A DNA stretch of 64,000 nt from Limnobacter thiooxidans. GTDB taxonomy: Bacteria > Pseudomonadota > Gammaproteobacteria > Burkholderiales > Burkholderiaceae_B. Positions within the stretch are counted from its first letter, which is position 1; each line of letters opens with the position of its first letter. The translations under genes and the position numbers were made by a program. Shown here one piece after another: positions 32,303 through 43,086 of this stretch. The notes under the pieces were generated by a model. That model saw only the letters and a program-made list of their open reading frames with translations, was not told where the DNA came from and searched no databases. The stretch is from positions 3,472,001-3,536,000 of the forward strand of contig NZ_AP028947.1 in NCBI RefSeq assembly GCF_036323495.1, read 5' to 3'.

Positions 32303-32982
32303 GTTGAGGCCTGCGGTTGAACCAGCATCACGCCCACGCCACGAAAAATCAGCATGGCGTTTTCAACCACATCGTCTACCGGCTTTTTACAGCCATCCAG
32401 GCTCCAGCGGGCAGCCATGTAAAGCACCGAACCCACCAAACCTGATGCCAACAGGGTTGAATCCAAACCCGACACACCACCGTCCTTGCGCTGCTCAATC
32501 AAGGGCTTGGCCAGGGTTTCCAGCATTTCGACAAAGCTGTACAAAGTTTTCAAAGACAACTCTTCCAGATGGCGGTTCACCGTCAACACCTCCACCAGCA
32601 ATATGCGCGCAGCTTGAGGGCTTTCCTTGAACTGGTTGAAAAACACACCCAGCCCAGTTCGGGTGGCCTGCTCCAGGTTGTCGTCTTCCATGCCCAACAG
32701 AACTTGCTGCAACCTCTCACGCAGGGTGTCCGTGATGTGCAGGTAACAGGCCGTGAACAAGGCCTCGGCGTTGCTGAAACTTTCGTAGAAATATCGCTCG
32801 GTCAACCCGGCTTCCTGGCACAGGCCTTTCACTGTGGCTGCGTGATAGCCGCTAGACCCGAACACCTTGATGCCTGCCTCGATCAACTTCAGGCGTCGCT
32901 CTGCCTGGCGGATTTCATTGGACACACCGCGATAGCGCCGCCCGGCGGCCTTCGCGATTTGATCGGGTGCTTTCGCATTCAT
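32287..32982 (-). CDS. TetR-family transcriptional regulator
   Basis: About 231 residues. The N-terminal helix-turn-helix is recognisable in 'RLKLIEAGIKVFGSSGYHAA' followed by 'VKGLCQEAGLTERYFYESFS'. The C-terminal ligand domain is helical and family-divergent. ATG 32982 is chosen; the frame back to 33150 would cross the divergent promoter. It is divergent from an SDR gene, and an inverted repeat at 33035-33060 lies between them. This fits a repressor of its neighbour, probably sensing an acyl-CoA or lipophilic compound, though the inducer cannot be read. Confidence 0.88.
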   Translation of the reverse strand: MNAKAPDQIAKAAGRRYRGVSNEIRQAERRLKLIEAGIKVFGSSGYHAATVKGLCQEAGLTERYFYESFSNAEALFTACYLHITDTLRERLQQVLLGMEDDNLEQATRTGLGVFFNQFKESPQAARILLVEVLTVNRHLEELSLKTLYSFVEMLETLAKPLIEQRKDGGVSGLDSTLLASGLVGSVLYMAARWSLDGCKKPVDDVVENAMLIFRGVGVMLVQPQASTKNPL

Positions 32983-33034
32983 ATTGGAGGGGAAACTCAA
33001 AAAATAGGCATTGACAGTATGCAGGGCCAACATT

Positions 33035-33060
33035 AAATTGACAACCACGATTGTCAAATT
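33035..33060. promoter_or_regulatory. Inverted repeat, likely TetR operator
   Basis: TTGACAA (33038-33044) and TTGTCAA (33051-33057) are exact inverted copies with a 6-base spacer, and the symmetry extends outward with one mismatch. It sits in the divergent TetR/SDR promoter region, and its arms resemble -35 boxes. Confidence 0.55.
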
Positions 33061-33150
33061 ACAAAACAAGGTTCGGCCCAATTGTGCCGACAAAACCCGG
33101 TGCCTGCCAGCACGGGTTTGGGCCTTGTTCAACATAACGGAGACCGACAC

Positions 33151-34047
33151 ATGAAATCATTCAACGGCAAAGTGGCCGCAATCACGGGTGCAGCATCTGG
33201 AATGGGCCGTACCCTGGCCCTGCAACTGGCCAAGGATGGCTGCCATGTGTCCATCTCCGATGTCGACACCAAGGGCCTGGCTGAAACAGTCAAACTGGTC
33301 AAAGCTGCAAACCCCAACATCAAGGTCACCAGCCAGCAACTGGATGTGTCCAACCGCGACGCCATGTACGCCTGGGCAGATCAAACTGCGAAAGACCACG
33401 GCAAGGTCAACCTGATTTTCAATAACGCGGGTGTGGCTTACGCAACCCCTGTTGAACACATCGACTACGACAAGTTCGAGTGGATCATGGGCATCAACTT
33501 CTGGGGCGTGGTGTATGGCACCAAAGCATTCCTGCCCCACCTGAAGGCATCCGGTGAAGGCCACATCATCAACACATCCAGCCTGTTTGGCCTGTGCGCA
33601 CAGCCCACCCAGTCCACCTACAACGCAACCAAGTTCGCGGTGCGCGGCTTCACTGAAAGCCTGCGTCAGGAACTGGACATGATGAACTGCGGCGTATCAG
33701 CCACCAGCGTTCACCCAGGCGGTATCAAGACAGCGATTGCTCGCAAAAGCGTGGCTTCTCCAGAAATTGAAGAATTCACTGGCGCCGATTCCGAGGCAGG
33801 CAAGGAATTCTTCGAGAAATTCTTCATCACTTCTGCTGAAAAAGCTGCAGACATCATTCTGAAAGCAGTCAAGGGCAACAAGCGCCGCATCCTGGTTGGC
33901 CCGGACGCCGTTGCAATGGACGCCATGGTTCGCACACTGCCTGAAACCTATCAGGCCATTATCGTCGGCCAGATGAAAAAGATGCGCGACAAGCAAATTG
34001 CACGCAAAAAGCGCAAGGCCTCAGAAAAACAGACCCAAAGCGCGTAA
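33151..34047 (+). CDS. Short-chain dehydrogenase/reductase (SDR)
   Basis: About 298 residues with a classical SDR fold. The cofactor motif is 'AAITGAASGMGRTLAL' (TGxxxGxG); 'LIFNNAGVAYA' is the NNAG motif; the active site has Ser in 'INTSSLFGL' and Tyr/Lys in 'STYNATKFAV'. The acid in 'SISDVDTKG' at the end of beta-2 suggests NAD(H). GGAG precedes ATG 33151. It probably oxidises a hydroxyacyl or alcohol substrate under control of the divergent TetR protein. It is followed by a hairpin and an NAD(P)-binding reductase gene. Confidence 0.9.
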   Translation: MKSFNGKVAAITGAASGMGRTLALQLAKDGCHVSISDVDTKGLAETVKLVKAANPNIKVTSQQLDVSNRDAMYAWADQTAKDHGKVNLIFNNAGVAYATPVEHIDYDKFEWIMGINFWGVVYGTKAFLPHLKASGEGHIINTSSLFGLCAQPTQSTYNATKFAVRGFTESLRQELDMMNCGVSATSVHPGGIKTAIARKSVASPEIEEFTGADSEAGKEFFEKFFITSAEKAADIILKAVKGNKRRILVGPDAVAMDAMVRTLPETYQAIIVGQMKKMRDKQIARKKRKASEKQTQSA

Positions 34048-34071
34048 ACACCCGCTTGGTTTTGCCTGCAG

Positions 34072-34105
34072 AACGCGGTTAGTCTAAAGACTGCCGCGTT
34101 TTTTT
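34072..34105 (+). terminator. Rho-independent terminator after the SDR gene
   Basis: AACGCGG (34072-34078) pairs with CCGCGTT (34094-34100), with an inner AGTC/GACT helix, followed by seven T's. The next gene starts only 17 bp later, so it may act as an attenuator if the two genes are co-transcribed. Confidence 0.75.
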
Positions 34106-34121
34106 ATTGGGTAAAGCAAAC

Positions 34122-34772
34122 ATGGAAAAACCAATGATTCAAAAAACCATCCTGTTGGTAGGCGCCACGGGCGTCGTTGGCCAAAGCGTGCTGCTGCAAG
34201 CGCTTGCCCACCCCCAGGTGGGCAAAGTCGTCGCCCTGTCGCGCAAGCCCATCACCCCACACCCCAAGCTGCTGAACCAGCTAATCGATTTCAACGCCAT
34301 TCCCGAAGAAGCACCCTGGTGGCGAGCGGATGCCGTGGTCTGCACCTTGGGCACCACCATCAAGGTGGCCAAAACAGCCGAGCAATTTCGCTTTGTCGAT
34401 TACACGCTGGTGGCCCAGTTCGCCTCACTGGCGGCCAAGCACAGCGTGCCCTGCTTTGTGTTGAATTCCGCCATGATGGCCAGCCCCAAGGCCCGTGGCC
34501 TTTACCTGCGTACCAAGGGCGAAGCCGAACAGGCTGTTAAAAACTCGGGGGTACCCGGCGTGGTTATTGCACGCCCAGGCCTGCTCGATGGCCATCGCGA
34601 AGAATTCCGCTTGGGAGAAGAAATTGGATTGGTCGCCAGCCGCCTGTTCAACCCATTGCTGCCCAAACGCCTGCGCAGTGTGAAAGCGGAGAAACTGGCG
34701 CGGGTCATGCTGGAGGAAGCACTGAAAGCCGAAGCTGGCGTAAAAGTGCTGGAGTCTGAAAGCTTTCAGTGA
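34122..34772 (+). CDS. NAD(P)-binding Rossmann protein (atypical SDR, YbjT/HTATIP2-like)
   Basis: About 216 residues. The N-terminal 'ILLVGATGVVGQSVLLQAL' is the GxxGxxG dinucleotide motif of atypical SDRs. 'VVCTLGTTIKVAKTAEQF' and 'VDYTLVAQFASLAAKHSVPC' match the oxidoreductase HTATIP2 and bacterial YbjT-like proteins. The catalytic Tyr-Lys pair is in 'YLRTKGEAEQAV'. The start is ATG 34122, close behind the previous terminator. The reaction is unknown. It converges with the rep helicase gene. Confidence 0.82.
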   Translation: MEKPMIQKTILLVGATGVVGQSVLLQALAHPQVGKVVALSRKPITPHPKLLNQLIDFNAIPEEAPWWRADAVVCTLGTTIKVAKTAEQFRFVDYTLVAQFASLAAKHSVPCFVLNSAMMASPKARGLYLRTKGEAEQAVKNSGVPGVVIARPGLLDGHREEFRLGEEIGLVASRLFNPLLPKRLRSVKAEKLARVMLEEALKAEAGVKVLESESFQ

Positions 34773-34828
34773 ATCCGCAAACCGACATTCAAACTTGAAT
34801 TTGCAAATGCGCGGTTGCAGAAGACTAT

Positions 34829-36829
<2,001 letters not shown>

Positions 36830-36874
36830 ACTGGGGGGACACCTCAGGGGAAGGCATTACTGTACCAGAGGCAC

Positions 36875-38977
36875 TTAGAGATCCACTGGGTCCACTTCCA
36901 AAAACCAGCGAACGCCACCAGGTAACTCGTGCAACTGCACCAGCCACTGGGTGAGGAACCGATGCAGGGCGGGTCGTGATTCACTTTCGATCAGCATTTG
37001 AGCGCGCTCAATACCACCCACCCGCACCACCGTCAGCGGCACCGGGTCACACATGAACACCGGGTTGTCTGCATCCACCAAGGGTTCACCCAATTCCCGA
37101 GCAATGCTTAAAAACTGCAGGCAATTGGCCAGCTTCTTGTGATCCGCACGAATGGTGGCCTGGTGTGAAAACGGGGGCATGCGGGCGTCTTTGCGGGCCT
37201 GCATTTCGTGATGGGCAAAGGTTTCGTAATCGTGCGCCTTCAAGGCATCAAAAAGCGGATGCTGCGGGTAGCGGGTTTGCACCACCATGCGGGCGTCACC
37301 TGCCCTGCGCCCAGCCCGTCCTGCCACCTGCATCAACTGGGCAAACAGGCGTTCAGGGGCGCGATAGGCATGCGAATACAGCGACGCATCCACATTCAAG
37401 GCCAGAACCAGCGTGACATTTGCAAAATCATGTCCCTTGGCAATCATCTGGGTGCCCACCAGCACATCCGCTTCACCACTGTGAGCCTGTTGCAGCAACG
37501 CCTCCATCTGCCCCTTGTTGCGGGTGCTGTCAGCATCAATGCGCAAGATATTGGCTGTGGGCAGCAAACCGCCCAGGGTTTCTTCAATGCGCTGGGTTCC
37601 ACGCCCAAAACCGGTCAGGTCCTGATTGCCGCAGGTGGGGCAATGCGTGGGCACCTTTTGACCTGCACCACAGTGGTGGCAGCGCAGCATGCGTTCATTC
37701 TTGTGCCACACCATGTGGGCGGTGCAGTGGTCGCAATTGGCCACCCAACCACAGGCATTGCACACCATTTGCGGGGCGTAGCCCCGGCGGTTCAAAAACA
37801 CAATGCTTTGCTTGCCGGCTTCAAAGTTTTGTACAAGCGCCTGCATGGCAGGCTCGCTCAAACCCTCTTTGGCCGGGAAGTTGGCTGTGTTGATCAATTC
37901 CACCTTGGGCAGGCTGGCACCCAGCACCGCCCGGTTCTTCAAGGTGAGGCGCTTGTAAGCCCCCTGGTCCGCTTTCAACCAGCTTTCCAAGGCAGGGGTC
38001 GCAGAACCCAACACAATGGGCACCTCGCGCTGTTTGGCCAGCATCAGAGCCAAATCGCGGGCATGGTAGCGCATGCCATCCTGCTGTTTGTAGGAAGGGT
38101 CGTGTTCCTCGTCCACCACGATCAAACCAAGACGAGGCAGCGGGGTCAACACGCCAAGCCGGGTGGCAATGATCACATCAGCTGCACCCGTGGCCGCTTC
38201 GAACCAGGCCTTGGTTCGGGTCAACTCGGCCAGGTTGCTGTGCATCACCACCACGCGGTGGGGTGCCAGGCGCTCCTTGTACAGGGCCTGGGCAGCCGGG
38301 GTCAAATTGATTTCCGGCAGCAACACCAGCACCTGTTCCCCGCGCTTCAGGCGTTCTTCGACCGTGTGCAAATACACTTCGGTTTTGCCACTGCCTGTTA
38401 CGCCATACAACAAGAAAGGCTGAAAACCCTGTGCATTGGAAAACTGTGCAACCGCCTCCCCTTGCTCAGGGTTCAGCACTGGCTTGTCTGCTTTGTCGGA
38501 CCTGGTTTTGCCGGCTTTGCTTGCGGCAACGGGGTCACTGCGCTCGGCCAGCAGCTTGAATGCATGCTCACGCGACTTCGCCACCATCACGGGCTCTTCC
38601 CCGCGCGCATTCAATACCCGAAGCGCCTTGGGCAAGGCCTCAAGAGCAATCATGCCCAAAGGGTGGTGGTAATACCTAGCAGCGAATTCAATCAGCGCCT
38701 GCCATTCGGTGGTCAGGCACTCACCTTGGTCCAGCACTGTATGCACGGCCTTGATGTTGTCCGCCATTGACTGATCTGCTGCAACACCTTGTATCAACCC
38801 GATTCGGTGCTGTCGCCCCCACGGCACAATCACCCTCATCCCGAATCTGGGGGACGTATTATTCCCCCAAATGTAGGTAAATGCTTTGGGAAGCGGTGCA
38901 GCAACCAGCACGCTAACGAGCAGATTAAGTTCCGGGTTGGAATCAGGTGAAGTCGGGAGGCTTGGGTCTGTCTTCAC
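36875..38977 (-). CDS. priA: Primosomal protein N' (PriA helicase)
   Basis: A replication-restart helicase of 700 residues. The N-terminal fork-binding domain is followed by helicase motifs: Walker A 'LYGVTGSGKTEVYL', 'IVVDEEHDPSYKQQDGMRYH' (DEEH box) and 'LGSATPALESW'. The zinc-binding module shows eight cysteines in pairs ('CNACGWVANCDHC', 'LRCHHCGAG', 'HCPTCG'). PriA loads the replicative helicase at stalled forks. The upstream gap to hemE contains DnaA-box-like sites, which may bear on its regulation. Confidence 0.96.
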   Translation of the reverse strand: MKTDPSLPTSPDSNPELNLLVSVLVAAPLPKAFTYIWGNNTSPRFGMRVIVPWGRQHRIGLIQGVAADQSMADNIKAVHTVLDQGECLTTEWQALIEFAARYYHHPLGMIALEALPKALRVLNARGEEPVMVAKSREHAFKLLAERSDPVAASKAGKTRSDKADKPVLNPEQGEAVAQFSNAQGFQPFLLYGVTGSGKTEVYLHTVEERLKRGEQVLVLLPEINLTPAAQALYKERLAPHRVVVMHSNLAELTRTKAWFEAATGAADVIIATRLGVLTPLPRLGLIVVDEEHDPSYKQQDGMRYHARDLALMLAKQREVPIVLGSATPALESWLKADQGAYKRLTLKNRAVLGASLPKVELINTANFPAKEGLSEPAMQALVQNFEAGKQSIVFLNRRGYAPQMVCNACGWVANCDHCTAHMVWHKNERMLRCHHCGAGQKVPTHCPTCGNQDLTGFGRGTQRIEETLGGLLPTANILRIDADSTRNKGQMEALLQQAHSGEADVLVGTQMIAKGHDFANVTLVLALNVDASLYSHAYRAPERLFAQLMQVAGRAGRRAGDARMVVQTRYPQHPLFDALKAHDYETFAHHEMQARKDARMPPFSHQATIRADHKKLANCLQFLSIARELGEPLVDADNPVFMCDPVPLTVVRVGGIERAQMLIESESRPALHRFLTQWLVQLHELPGGVRWFLEVDPVDL

Positions 38978-39044
38978 AGCTCACTTTAAGTTCATGGACT
39001 AGCTGGCTTGAAATAAACGGATAACAAAATTTTCCCGATGTCAA

Positions 39045-39053
39045 TGTGGATAA
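39045..39053 (-). promoter_or_regulatory. DnaA box, perfect consensus TTATCCACA
   Basis: TGTGGATAA on the plus strand is the exact complement of the strong DnaA box. Half-conserved copies (TGTGGACAT, CGTGGATTA) follow within 25 bp. Confidence 0.65.
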
Positions 39054-39072
39054 CTTTGTGGACATCCGTGGA

Positions 39073-39081
39073 TTATTCACA
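39073..39081 (+). promoter_or_regulatory. DnaA box, TTATTCACA
   Basis: Fits the relaxed consensus TTWTNCACA and lies 19 bp after the first box, in the opposite direction. Confidence 0.55.
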
Positions 39082-39109
39082 CATCGCCGCTACATCAGGA
39101 TGCGTGCCT

Positions 39110-39170
39110 TGTAAAGTGTAAATATTGTTAAGTGATATTTTTTCTATTTAAAACAAACACTTAAATGTGG
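39110..39170. other. AT-rich segment next to DnaA boxes (possible unwinding element)
   Basis: This stretch is clearly poorer in G+C than its surroundings and includes a perfect inverted repeat TTAAGTG (39128-39134) / CACTTAA (39158-39164). Together with three DnaA boxes it resembles an origin or a DnaA-controlled promoter; which one is open. Confidence 0.45.
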
Positions 39171-39199
39171 GCTCTGCCTTTCAGCGCATCATGCAGTGC

Positions 39200-39228
39200 A
39201 AAAAAAAACACCTTGCGCGATGCGCCAA
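39200..39228 (-). terminator. Probable terminator after hemE
   Basis: Read on the minus strand, TTGGCGC and GCGCAA pair with one bulge over a 3-base loop, followed by GGTG and nine T's. Weak but in the right place, about 22 bp past the hemE stop. Confidence 0.45.
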
Positions 39229-39231
39229 AAA

Positions 39232-39240
39232 TGTGCATAA
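39232..39240 (-). promoter_or_regulatory. DnaA box, TTATGCACA
   Basis: TGTGCATAA on the plus strand fits the relaxed DnaA consensus. It lies just past the hemE stop, beyond the AT-rich segment. Confidence 0.5.
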
Positions 39241-39250
39241 CTCCAAATAC

Positions 39251-40345
39251 TTACTGCCTTTGTTTACGGCTGTAGCTGTGGACAGCGTTTACCATCACTT
39301 CCACGCTCTCCGGATTGGTGAATTGTGAAATGCCGTGCCCCAGGTTGAAGACATGGCCCGCCCCGGCTTGTGGCACACCAAAACTTTCGAGTGCTTTGGC
39401 CACTTCCGCCTCAATTTGAGCAGGTTCGGCAAACAGCACATTGGGATCCAGATTGCCTTGAATGGCGCAACGGTCACCAATACGTGCACGCGCCTGGCCC
39501 AGGTTAACCGTCCAATCCACACCCACAGCACTTGCACCGGTCGACGCAATATCTTCCAGCCACAAACCGCCACCCTTTGTGAACACAATCGAGGGAATAT
39601 CCTCGGTAAAGCTTCCCCGGTTCGCCTGCAGAGGCAAACTGGCTACAATTTTGCGAATGTAGTTCAGGCTGAATTTCTGAAAAGCACCATCGGCCAGCGC
39701 ACCACCCCAACTGTCAAAAATCATCACAGCCTGCGCACCCGCTTCAATTTGGGCCCTCAAATACTGGCTGACCGCCTCGGTAGTCACTTCCAGAATTCTA
39801 TGCATCAGGTCCGGGCGCTTGTACAACATGGTTTTGACCTTGCGGAACTCGCGGCTGCCACCGCCTTCCACCATGTAACAGGCCAGGGTCCAGGGGCTAC
39901 CAGAGAAACCAATCAAAGGCACACGGCCGCCCAGCGCACCACGGATGGTGCTGACTGCGTCAGTGACATACTTCAGGCTGCTACCGATGTCCGGCACTGC
40001 GAGTTTGGCTACATCGTCTTCTGTGGTCAGCGGGCGCTCGAATTTCGGGCCTTCACCTTCTTCAAAATACAAGCCCAGACCCATCGCATCGGGCACCGTC
40101 AAAATGTCTGAAAACAGGATCGCAGCATCCAGCTTGTATCGGTCAAGGGGTTGCAAGGTGACTTCGCACGCAGCTTCCGGGTTGGTGCACAATCCCATGA
40201 AATTGCCGGCCTTGGCCCTCGTGGCCCGGTATTCCGGCAGATAACGGCCTGCCTGGCGCATTAACCAGACTGGTGTGTATTCAGTAGGTTCGCGGCGCAG
40301 TGCGCGCAAAAAAGTGTCGTTTTTGACAGGCTGGAAGCTGCTCAT
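39251..40345 (-). CDS. hemE: Uroporphyrinogen decarboxylase
   Basis: A 364-residue enzyme that decarboxylates uroporphyrinogen III to coproporphyrinogen III in heme synthesis. The signature '[20 protein letters not shown]' near residue 25 carries the substrate-binding Arg residues. '[20 protein letters not shown]' and '[11 protein letters not shown]' are further conserved segments. Cytoplasmic, no cofactor. It is the last of a minus-strand run that includes four smaller genes; the priA gene lies beyond a 273-bp gap. The hemE-priA neighbourhood near the ATPase operon is common in Burkholderiales. Confidence 0.96.
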   Translation of the reverse strand: MSSFQPVKNDTFLRALRREPTEYTPVWLMRQAGRYLPEYRATRAKAGNFMGLCTNPEAACEVTLQPLDRYKLDAAILFSDILTVPDAMGLGLYFEEGEGPKFERPLTTEDDVAKLAVPDIGSSLKYVTDAVSTIRGALGGRVPLIGFSGSPWTLACYMVEGGGSREFRKVKTMLYKRPDLMHRILEVTTEAVSQYLRAQIEAGAQAVMIFDSWGGALADGAFQKFSLNYIRKIVASLPLQANRGSFTEDIPSIVFTKGGGLWLEDIASTGASAVGVDWTVNLGQARARIGDRCAIQGNLDPNVLFAEPAQIEAEVAKALESFGVPQAGAGHVFNLGHGISQFTNPESVEVMVNAVHSYSRKQRQ

Positions 40346-40370
40346 GGTCTTTGATGCTTATTCAGTGAAT

Positions 40371-40799
40371 TCAGTTTAGAAACAGGCGCTGGTGCTCGGT
40401 TTTCAAGCAACGATCCATAACAAAGGGCAAGCCTGCAGCCTTCGCCTTGGCCTCAACCAACACATTGCGGATTCCCTGTTGAAGCCATACAGCACCCGCG
40501 CCCACATTCATGGCTTGCGCCAGCACTTCCGGGGTGTGTTCAGCACGGCGAAACACATCTACCAGGTCAATCTTCAAACCGGTTTCCTCAATGGCGGTTT
40601 TCAGGTCGGGGTAACAGGCCTCTCCCATCAAGCCACTGGGTCGACCCTGTAAAGCCGGGTTAATCGGCAAAATTCGGTAACCCTGGGTTTGCAGGTATTT
40701 CGCTACAAAGAAACTGGGCTTGTGGGCCTGCGACGAAAAACCCACCACAGCGATGGTTTTTGTATTTTCCAGCAACTGTTTTAATTCAGCGTCTTCCAT
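40371..40799 (-). CDS. CoA-binding domain protein (YccU-like)
   Basis: A 142-residue single-domain Rossmann protein. 'TIAVVGFSSQAHKPSFFVAK' and 'LQTQGYRILPINP' are typical of the CoA_binding_2 family, as are 'VDVFRRAEHTPEVL' and 'AVWLQQGIRN'. The family binds CoA or a related nucleotide and has no established reaction. It sits 25 bp upstream of hemE on the same strand and is probably co-transcribed. Confidence 0.9.
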   Translation of the reverse strand: MEDAELKQLLENTKTIAVVGFSSQAHKPSFFVAKYLQTQGYRILPINPALQGRPSGLMGEACYPDLKTAIEETGLKIDLVDVFRRAEHTPEVLAQAMNVGAGAVWLQQGIRNVLVEAKAKAAGLPFVMDRCLKTEHQRLFLN

Positions 40800-40825
40800 A
40801 TGAACTGCCCCAAACGGTTACCCGC

Positions 40826-41677
40826 TCAAGCTCTTGGTTTGAAGGCCTCCATTGTGCCTGAAAATCCGGTGTTCCGGACCCAGCCCAGCCCTTCACGGGT
40901 GGTGGCTTTGGGTCGATATTCACAACCAATGTCACCGCTATATCCCAAAGCCAGCAGTTGCTGATACACCTCTGCGTAATTCAGGACGGCACCGTTAACA
41001 AACTCATTTGCTGACGTTTCACCTTGGGGCTCATCACGTTTGGGCACACCTGCAATTTGCAGGTGCCTGACGCGGCCAGTGGGCAGGTATTGCGCAAGGG
41101 CAGCCAAAGCATTCCCCTCCGCTCGCTGGCAGTGGTACAAATCCATCTGCACGCCCAGGTTGGGCTGTCCCAAACGATTGACAAGTTCGTGTGCTGTGGC
41201 CTGATCTGCCAGCAAATACCCTGGAATGTCGAAACGGTTAATGGGCTCGATCAGCCAATCAATTGGTTCGCCCTTCATCGTGTCGGCCAGCCACAGCAGG
41301 TTTTTCTCGTAACAGGCCCAAGCCGTGGTCACTGCGTCGGAATTCTCAAGATCAACAATCCCGGCGAGTACATGTATTTTCTGCACCCCCAGCACTTGCG
41401 CGTAGCGCGCGGCCTGCTCTGCGGACCTTCTGAATTCGTCTCTTCGCTCAGGGTATGCGGCCAGGCCACGATCACCCGCCGCCCAGTCACCCGCCGGTGC
41501 ATTGATCAGCACCCAGGACACCCCGGCAGAATCTGCTTTTTCGCGCAGCAGCGTGGCAGAGTAATGATAGGGAAACATACATTCGGCGTGCCGAAACCCG
41601 TCGTCTGCACAGGCTTGCAGGCGCTCAGGGAAATCAAACTCGGTGTACAGCCAGCTCAGATTGGCAGCCAGCCTCAT
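40826..41677 (-). CDS. Hydroxypyruvate isomerase-like TIM-barrel protein
   Basis: A 283-residue sugar-isomerase-type TIM barrel. The start 'RLAANLSWLYTEFDFPERL' and the metal-ligand segments 'LIEPINRFDIPGY' and 'GVQMDLYHCQRAEG' match Hyi/OtnI proteins, which interconvert hydroxypyruvate and tartronate semialdehyde or act on related 2-oxo-acids. 'VRHLQIAGVPKRDEP' and 'GDIGCEYRP' complete the active site with the second catalytic Glu. The partner genes gcl and glxR are not present. Its start overlaps the stop of the upstream phosphatase gene in ATGA, so translation is coupled. Confidence 0.87.
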   Translation of the reverse strand: MRLAANLSWLYTEFDFPERLQACADDGFRHAECMFPYHYSATLLREKADSAGVSWVLINAPAGDWAAGDRGLAAYPERRDEFRRSAEQAARYAQVLGVQKIHVLAGIVDLENSDAVTTAWACYEKNLLWLADTMKGEPIDWLIEPINRFDIPGYLLADQATAHELVNRLGQPNLGVQMDLYHCQRAEGNALAALAQYLPTGRVRHLQIAGVPKRDEPQGETSANEFVNGAVLNYAEVYQQLLALGYSGDIGCEYRPKATTREGLGWVRNTGFSGTMEAFKPRA

Positions 41678-42498
41678 ACCTCAAACACCAATTGCGGATT
41701 GAAAAACGGGTTCTCGAAAACCTGCGGTGTAACTTGCACCTGTCCCCGTTCCATTTTCCGGGCCTTGCCCTTCTTTCGCACGTAACCCCGAGGGTTCACC
41801 AACACGCGGGTTTGGCCCCCGTTTTGATGAACAGTGTAATCGAACGAATCGTGCATGTGCCCATGCACCCAGACATCGGCCTTGCCCATCAAGTGACCCA
41901 GATCAGACACAAAAGCCGCGTTGATCGGGCTCAGGTTGAATCGGGGGTGAATACTTTGCGGGTGCGGTGCATGGTGGGTAACCACCACAGTTTTGCCATC
42001 AAAGGGCACCGCGAGCGCTGACTCCAGCCAGTCAATATTTTGTCGATGCAACTCGATGCCCATGCTGGGCGTGAATTGTTTGCCACGCAAGCGAATCAGT
42101 TTGTAGTCGGGTAAAAAAGCCTTTGCGACCAATTCGGCACCAAAGCGCCAGCCCGGTTGAATATTGAAATCAGTCCACAAGGTGCAACCCAAAAAACGAA
42201 CGCCTTGAATGACTGCGCTGGTTCTTTGCAGGTAATTCAGCTTTTTTTGCGCAGCAAGTTCAAACAGGTGGTCATCCAGGATTTCGATGTCATGGTGGTA
42301 ATACTCATGGTTGCCAGCCACATAAATGTGGTCAGCCTCCTGCAAGTCTGCCAAGGCTTGGAGTCCTTGAGTGCCCTGATGAATATCACCGGCTAGAATG
42401 ATCAAATCCGCGCCATTGACTGGACGAGGTACCGCAGCCAAGGCCGGAAAGTTGCGCATCGTTTCCAGATGCAGGTCGGAATACAGAGCAATTTTCAT
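41674..42498 (-). CDS. Calcineurin-like metallophosphoesterase
   Basis: A 274-residue cytoplasmic metallophosphoesterase. The metal-binding motifs are in order: 'IALYSDLHLE' (D-x-H), 'LIILAGDIHQG' (GD), 'VAGNHEYYHHD' (GNHE), 'VVVTHHAPHPQS' and 'VWVHGHMHDSFDY' (GHxH). The substrate is unknown. The 3' end overlaps the start of the isomerase gene by 4 bp. The next gene upstream on the same strand begins 37 bp earlier. Confidence 0.9.
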   Translation of the reverse strand: MKIALYSDLHLETMRNFPALAAVPRPVNGADLIILAGDIHQGTQGLQALADLQEADHIYVAGNHEYYHHDIEILDDHLFELAAQKKLNYLQRTSAVIQGVRFLGCTLWTDFNIQPGWRFGAELVAKAFLPDYKLIRLRGKQFTPSMGIELHRQNIDWLESALAVPFDGKTVVVTHHAPHPQSIHPRFNLSPINAAFVSDLGHLMGKADVWVHGHMHDSFDYTVHQNGGQTRVLVNPRGYVRKKGKARKMERGQVQVTPQVFENPFFNPQLVFEV

Positions 42499-42535
42499 TC
42501 GTGTATTCTAACCCGACCTTTTTGGGATAAATGAC

Positions 42536-42925
42536 CTACACACCCTCGGTACGTAAGGCTTCGCCCATTTGTTCGATGCAGCGCAAAATGTGGTCTTCAA
42601 GCACCTTGGCTGTGATGTATCTCCAGTCCAGACGATTGATGAACACCAGCTTGCTTGTTTTGTCGTTGATTGCAAACCAGGTTGGAATGGGCGTAGACGA
42701 ACCCATTTCCAGGTTGGCCTGCAATACCTTCAAAGCGGCTGCCAAAGTGTCTACGTGAAAGCGTTTCAACTCGATGTGAATATCCATCCAATGCACACCT
42801 TCCATTTCACCCGGAATCAATGCCACTGGCTGTTCATTGAAGAAAAACAAACGTCCATCTTTTGATTGTTCAGTGGGGCGTGACCGAGCGAGATCATTCA
42901 GTAAATCATCAAATTTCTTGTACAT
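42536..42925 (-). CDS. Small protein of unknown function, possibly CesT-chaperone-like
   Basis: About 129 residues starting at ATG 42925, with AGGAG 8 nt upstream; the longer frame to 42979 lacks a ribosome site. The protein is acidic, with a start 'MYKKFDDLLNDLARSRP', a central beta region ('RLFFFNEQPVALIPGE') and C-terminal helices. Length and layout recall the CesT/Tir-chaperone fold, but this is only a resemblance and no secretion genes are nearby. It is the first gene of the minus-strand run leading to hemE, after the ATPase operon terminator. Confidence 0.65.
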   Translation of the reverse strand: MYKKFDDLLNDLARSRPTEQSKDGRLFFFNEQPVALIPGEMEGVHWMDIHIELKRFHVDTLAAALKVLQANLEMGSSTPIPTWFAINDKTSKLVFINRLDWRYITAKVLEDHILRCIEQMGEALRTEGV

Positions 42926-43004
42926 AAATTGGGCTCCTGTGTAGCCCTTTATGTCGTTGTATCCCAGCGGTAGTTCCAAAACCGTTAATGGTTGGTCCTG
43001 CCAA

Positions 43005-43033
43005 GAAAAAAGCCACGGCTTTCACCGTGGCTT
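43005..43033 (-). terminator. Terminator of the ATP synthase operon
   Basis: On the minus strand AAGCCACGG and CCGTGGCTT form a perfect 9-bp stem over a 6-base loop, followed by a T-run (43005-43010). It lies about 54 bp past the atpC stop. Confidence 0.92.
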
Positions 43034-43086
43034 CTAGTTGGCTTTTCAGCCTGCTTCAACCTGAAAGGTTTAGGCGACTTTACTGC

